The translations under genes and the position numbers were made by a program. Below are positions 60,861 through 64,000 of a DNA stretch of 64,000 nucleotides, one piece after another. The notes under the pieces were generated by a model, which saw only the letters and a list, made by a program, of their open reading frames with translations, did not search any database and was not told where the DNA came from. The DNA is from Cyclobacteriaceae bacterium (GTDB lineage: Bacteria > Bacteroidota > Bacteroidia > Cytophagales > Cyclobacteriaceae): the NCBI GenBank assembly GCA_016786495.1, contig JAEUUJ010000083.1:95301-159300 (forward strand), given 5' to 3'. The first letter of the stretch is position 1. Each line of letters starts with the position of its first letter.

Positions 60861-61565
60861 TTAATCTCTTCTGCCCAGAAAAATCATAACATAGTACAGC
60901 AGCATGGTAATCGCACCGATGGCTGCTACCACATAGGTCATTGCAGCCCATTTGAGCGCATCTTTTGCCATGTCGTGTTCCTGACGGGTTACAATACCGC
61001 GGTTGTCGATCCAGGCCAGCGCACGCTTACTGGCATCAAATTCTACCGGAAGGGTGGTTAATGCAAAAAGTGCAAAAACACCGTAACACACGATAATAAC
61101 AATCAATGCCAGTTCAGGGCTAAGAATACTTTTGAAAGCAAATGCACCGAACATCATCGCGAGGAACACAAAGTTGATCACCTTCGCACTGATATTCTGA
61201 ATCGGAACCATTGCTGAACGGAGCTCAAGCATGCTGTACGCTTTTGCATGTTGCACTGCGTGACCACATTCGTGCGCGGCAACAGCGGTAGCAGCGGCAT
61301 TACGGCCATGGTAAACGGCTTCGCTCAGGTTAACGGTTTTGTTTGCCGGATTATAGTGGTCGGTCAACTGACCCTCCACGGAAGTAACCTGAACATTGCT
61401 CAGGCCATGATCCGCCAGCATCAGCCGCGCAACCTCTGCGCCTGTTAAATTCTTGGTAAGATGAATTTCTGAATATTGTTGAAACTTTCCCTTTAGCCGC
61501 GAGCTGACAATCCAGCCCACGAGCATAAAAAAGCCGGTAATTAAAAGCGGTCCGAAGCCAATCAT
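60861..61565 (-). CDS. Zinc metallopeptidase, YugP-like membrane protein
   Basis: 234 aa. The zinc motif is AAHECGHAVQHAK (HExxH, about residue 98-102), with a nearby Asp/Glu-rich helix; VKVTSVEGQLTDHYNPANKTVNLSEAVYHGRN precedes it, as in YugP proteins. Two or three membrane segments flank it (IIGFGPLLITGFFMLVGWIV at the start, AIGAITMLLYYVMIFLG at the end). It is probably an inner-membrane protease of unknown substrate. Confidence 0.88.
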   Translation of the reverse strand: MIGFGPLLITGFFMLVGWIVSSRLKGKFQQYSEIHLTKNLTGAEVARLMLADHGLSNVQVTSVEGQLTDHYNPANKTVNLSEAVYHGRNAAATAVAAHECGHAVQHAKAYSMLELRSAMVPIQNISAKVINFVFLAMMFGAFAFKSILSPELALIVIIVCYGVFALFALTTLPVEFDASKRALAWIDNRGIVTRQEHDMAKDALKWAAMTYVVAAIGAITMLLYYVMIFLGRRD

Positions 61566-61672
61566 AATTTTCTATTTTTTTTCAAGTCAAATATGCAAGG
61601 TTTGATCCAATTTCGAAAAACTGCCAAAACGGCAAACCCTTTACGTTAAAACGCAAATCGGGCAAAAAAGAC

Positions 61673-62686
61673 TCAGTTCGTGGCAGATTTCTTTTTAACA
61701 ATCCACGATGTCACCAGCAGTGCCAGGGCACCGGAAACAATCATGATCAGGGTTTGCCAGGCGTGGAAAACGAAGGTGAACGCCACGGCATCGCTTTGGG
61801 GAATAGCATATAGAAAAACCAATCCCGCCGGAACCAGGGTGTGGTAAGATCCGGCACCACCGGGAAGCGGAGCCGCCATAGCAATGGCACCGATCGCAAA
61901 CAGTGAAAGAACCGCCCCAACACCCAACACGCTTGTTTCTTTAAACGCCATCACCACGCAGAATGTCATCAAAAAGTAGAGCGCCCAAATAGCAGCGGAA
62001 TATCCGATGAATAAAAACTTTTGTTCAAGTTTAAACACGGCTGCAAGTCCTTGTTTAAAGCCATGCCAAGTGCGCTGCAAAAACGAACCAAGTTTTTGGT
62101 TGCGTTTGGAATACCAGTGGATAATAAAACCTGTTCCCACGAGTACCAACAAGGCAATCCCAACAATGACCAACTTACCCGTTAACCCGTTCGCCTGAAT
62201 AGGCAGCGTAGAGATGAAGGCAAACAGTTTTTCCGATTCTACTGCAAACGACAACGTTACGAGGAGTACCAGGCAGAGCAGGTCAATGATTCGTTCGATC
62301 ACCACAGTACCAAACGAGATTTCGACCGGGCTTTTGTTGAGTTTATAGAGATAGTAACATCGTGATACTTCGCCTCCCCGGGGAATGACGAGGTTAACGA
62401 GGTATCCGATCAGCATGGCCAGGAAGCTGTGGTAGAAAGTAGCTTTGTAGCCCGTTGGCGCCATTAACATTCGCCACCGTTCTGCACGAATGGCCTGACC
62501 GATCATGAAAACCCCGGCCATGAGTAAAAGCCAGCCCTTGTCGGCTGCCTGCCAGGTGTGATACAAATATTGCCACTTGTTTTCGCCCTCCTTCACGTGT
62601 AGCGTGCTTAACGAAAACCATATCAGCAACGCAGTAAGCCCGAATATGAACAGGTATTGAATAGCCGTTTTTACTGCTGAAGACAC
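61673..62686 (-). CDS. Flippase-like (LPG_synthase_TM / UPF0104) membrane protein
   Basis: 337 aa from the GTG at 62686 (VSSAVKTAIQYLFIFG), 3 nt after panD. About eight membrane segments. The conserved stretches IRAERWRMLM, GYLVNLVIPRGGEVSRCYYLYK and FGTVVIERIIDL are typical of this family, whose members include lysyl-phosphatidylglycerol flippases and glycan-lipid transporters. No synthetase domain is fused. It is third in an apparent panC-panD operon, which looks like simple packing. Confidence 0.85.
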   Translation of the reverse strand: MSSAVKTAIQYLFIFGLTALLIWFSLSTLHVKEGENKWQYLYHTWQAADKGWLLLMAGVFMIGQAIRAERWRMLMAPTGYKATFYHSFLAMLIGYLVNLVIPRGGEVSRCYYLYKLNKSPVEISFGTVVIERIIDLLCLVLLVTLSFAVESEKLFAFISTLPIQANGLTGKLVIVGIALLVLVGTGFIIHWYSKRNQKLGSFLQRTWHGFKQGLAAVFKLEQKFLFIGYSAAIWALYFLMTFCVVMAFKETSVLGVGAVLSLFAIGAIAMAAPLPGGAGSYHTLVPAGLVFLYAIPQSDAVAFTFVFHAWQTLIMIVSGALALLVTSWIVKKKSATN

Positions 62687-62689
62687 GCG

Positions 62690-63037
62690 TCAGGCAAGTT
62701 TATTATCAGGTGAAGGGAAAATAATTGTTGGCTTGAATTTTTTCGCCTCCTCAAAATCCATAGAAGCGTACGAAAAAACAATAACCACATCGCCTATTTG
62801 TGCTTTGCGCGCTGCGGGGCCATTGAGTGTAACCACGCCCGATCCGCGCTCACCTTTGATGATGTAGGTTTCCAGTCGTTCACCGTTGTTCACGTTTACC
62901 ACGGTTACCTTCTCCCCTTCGATCATGTTGGCGGCCTCCAGCAAATCCTCATCAATGGAAATACTTCCCACATAATGCAGTTCAGCCTGTGTAATCTTAA
63001 TACGATGAATCTTCGACTTTAAAACTTCAATAAACAT
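62690..63037 (-). CDS. panD: Aspartate 1-decarboxylase
   Basis: 115 aa, normal length. The self-processing site is intact: [18 protein letters not shown], with cleavage between Gly and Ser (about residue 24/25) to form the pyruvoyl group. [29 protein letters not shown] follows. It makes beta-alanine for pantothenate. It lies between panC (30 nt upstream) and the flippase-like gene (3 nt). Confidence 0.95.
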   Translation of the reverse strand: MFIEVLKSKIHRIKITQAELHYVGSISIDEDLLEAANMIEGEKVTVVNVNNGERLETYIIKGERGSGVVTLNGPAARKAQIGDVVIVFSYASMDFEEAKKFKPTIIFPSPDNKLA

Positions 63038-63067
63038 AGTTTCTAAAAGGTGACAAAAATAAGGGAA

Positions 63068-63910
63068 TCACAAAAACATGTTGTCGATCAGCCGCACATC
63101 GCCAACAAATACAGCAATGCACAAAATTGGTCGCGCAGACTCTGTAACGTTACGTAGCAAGGTTAAGTTTTCACTGTCGGCAACTTCAAAATATTCCACT
63201 TTAAATTCAGCCTCTGCTTCCAGTGTTGTGATTACAAAATCTTTCACTTCCCCAACTGGCGTTCCGTTTTTCAATTTTTCTTTGGCCGATGTTAACACGC
63301 GGCTGATGAGCGATGCCTTTTCCCGCTGCGCGCTGGTGAGTCGCGCGTTTCGTGACGACAGCGCCAACCCGTTTGGTTCCCGAAGTGTTGGAACGCTTTT
63401 CAGGACGACATTAAATTTCAGCTCGATAACCAGTTGCCGGATAATGGCAAATTGTTGCCAGTCTTTCTGGCCGAAATAGGCAATATCAGGTTCCACAATG
63501 TGCAGCAATTTTGAAACCACCAGGGCAACACCACTGAAATGACCGGGGCGGAATTGTCCTTCCATGACCTTATCGAGGTGGCCGAAATCGAACCGTAGGT
63601 GACTTTTTTGGTCGTACATGGTTTCCACTTCGGGGCAGAAAAGGGCGTCACATCCCGTTTCCGTGAGCATCAAAATGTCTTTTTCCAGCGTCCGCGGATA
63701 TTTCTGCAAATCAGCCGGATTATTGAACTGGGAGGGGTTGACAAAAATGGAACAAATCGTAGTTGAATTGTCGTTTTGAGAGTCGCGAATGAGCTTCAAA
63801 TGGCCTTCGTGGAGGGCTCCCATCGTGGCCACAAAACCGAGGGTTTGGCCCTGCTTCCTCTTTTCAACTAAAAATGCCTTTAACGGGCCGATTTCCTTGA
63901 AAATCTGCAT
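63068..63910 (-). CDS. panC: Pantothenate synthetase
   Basis: 280 aa, normal length. ATP-binding signatures VATMGALHEGHLKLI (HxGH-like, about 27-41) and ICSIFVNPSQFNNPADLQKYPRTLE, then FGQKDWQQ and NGLALSSRNARL (KMSKS-like place). It joins pantoate and beta-alanine with ATP. It is the first gene of the panC-panD run. The right-hand flank carries a promoter for a divergent gene beyond the window. Confidence 0.95.
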   Translation of the reverse strand: MQIFKEIGPLKAFLVEKRKQGQTLGFVATMGALHEGHLKLIRDSQNDNSTTICSIFVNPSQFNNPADLQKYPRTLEKDILMLTETGCDALFCPEVETMYDQKSHLRFDFGHLDKVMEGQFRPGHFSGVALVVSKLLHIVEPDIAYFGQKDWQQFAIIRQLVIELKFNVVLKSVPTLREPNGLALSSRNARLTSAQREKASLISRVLTSAKEKLKNGTPVGEVKDFVITTLEAEAEFKVEYFEVADSENLTLLRNVTESARPILCIAVFVGDVRLIDNMFL

Positions 63911-63963
63911 GTTGTAACGGCCTTTAAAAAGGCTGGTAAAGGTAGGCTTATTACGGAAAGAAG

Positions 63964-63994
63964 TTGAATAAGGGGGGCGAATTTTGTACTTTTG
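63964..63994 (+). promoter_or_regulatory. Promoter reading out of the right edge
   Basis: TTG (63964-63966), a 20-nt spacer and TACTTTTG (63987-63994) fit the Bacteroidota promoter. It should drive a gene divergent from panC that starts beyond 64000. Confidence 0.6.
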
Positions 63995-64000
63995 TGGTTC

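Overview
The window reads as chromosome of a Bacteroidota bacterium, most likely of the order Cytophagales (Cyclobacteriaceae/Ohtaekwangia-like). The evidence is: a TonB-dependent receptor with an N-terminal carboxypeptidase-regulatory domain; type IX secretion genes porU and porV; LytS/LytTR signalling pairs; many short secreted or lipoprotein genes; and repeated promoter -7 boxes of the Bacteroidota form TAnnTTTG, several placed just upstream of a plausible start. No tRNA, rRNA, CRISPR array, transposase or phage gene was seen. Genes are packed tightly and overlap often (ATGA or TAATG junctions).

Layout. 1-9.9 kb: cell-envelope genes (DUF4397 lipoprotein, Oar-like receptor, M14 carboxypeptidase, POTRA/barrel protein, papain-like protein, haem-binding protein). 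9.9-13.8 kb: membrane-anchored FMN glutamate-synthase-like enzyme, two unknowns, a GH53 galactanase lipoprotein. 13.8-17.1 kb (minus): deoC, a GapN-like dehydrogenase, acylphosphatase, a lysine-rich secreted protein and two tandem micro membrane proteins of about 40 residues. 17.2-19.3 kb: SigK-like sigma factor and RskA-like anti-sigma factor divergent from a fasciclin protein. 19.4-21.8 kb: lpd, a small membrane protein, fabG. 21.9-26.0 kb: a methionine operon, metY-metX-hom, behind a leader with a good promoter, an S-box (SAM-I) riboswitch and a 43-codon ORF ending in a run of cysteine codons. 26-36.4 kb: lipoprotein, degenerate arginase-fold protein, BvgS-like sensor kinase, DoxX, VWA protein, LytS/LytTR pair, and an ECF sigma factor with an anti-sigma/trypsin fusion. 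36.5-41.5 kb: small lipoprotein, a frameshifted DUF4349 gene, a terminated leader RNA, and an RNA-ligase cluster TPR-rtcB-TPR followed by a structured non-coding stretch that resembles the 5' part of a group II intron. 41.6-52.4 kb: envelope and housekeeping genes (M28 peptidase, 3D/RlpA-like protein, YicC, a gluzincin-like/propeller/barrel fusion, a DAO-type oxidase). 52.4-59.6 kb: MBL hydrolase, pssA, porU, porV, a non-catalytic M16 protein. 59.6-64 kb (minus): acyl-CoA dehydrogenase, YugP-like protease, flippase-like protein, panD, panC, and a promoter reading out of the right edge.

The most interesting parts are the metY leader (SAM riboswitch plus poly-cysteine leader ORF with competing hairpins), the TPR-RtcB-TPR cluster with non-coding RNA candidates on both sides, and two sigma/anti-sigma loci with unusual partners. 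Everything here is from reading the sequence; no database search was run.
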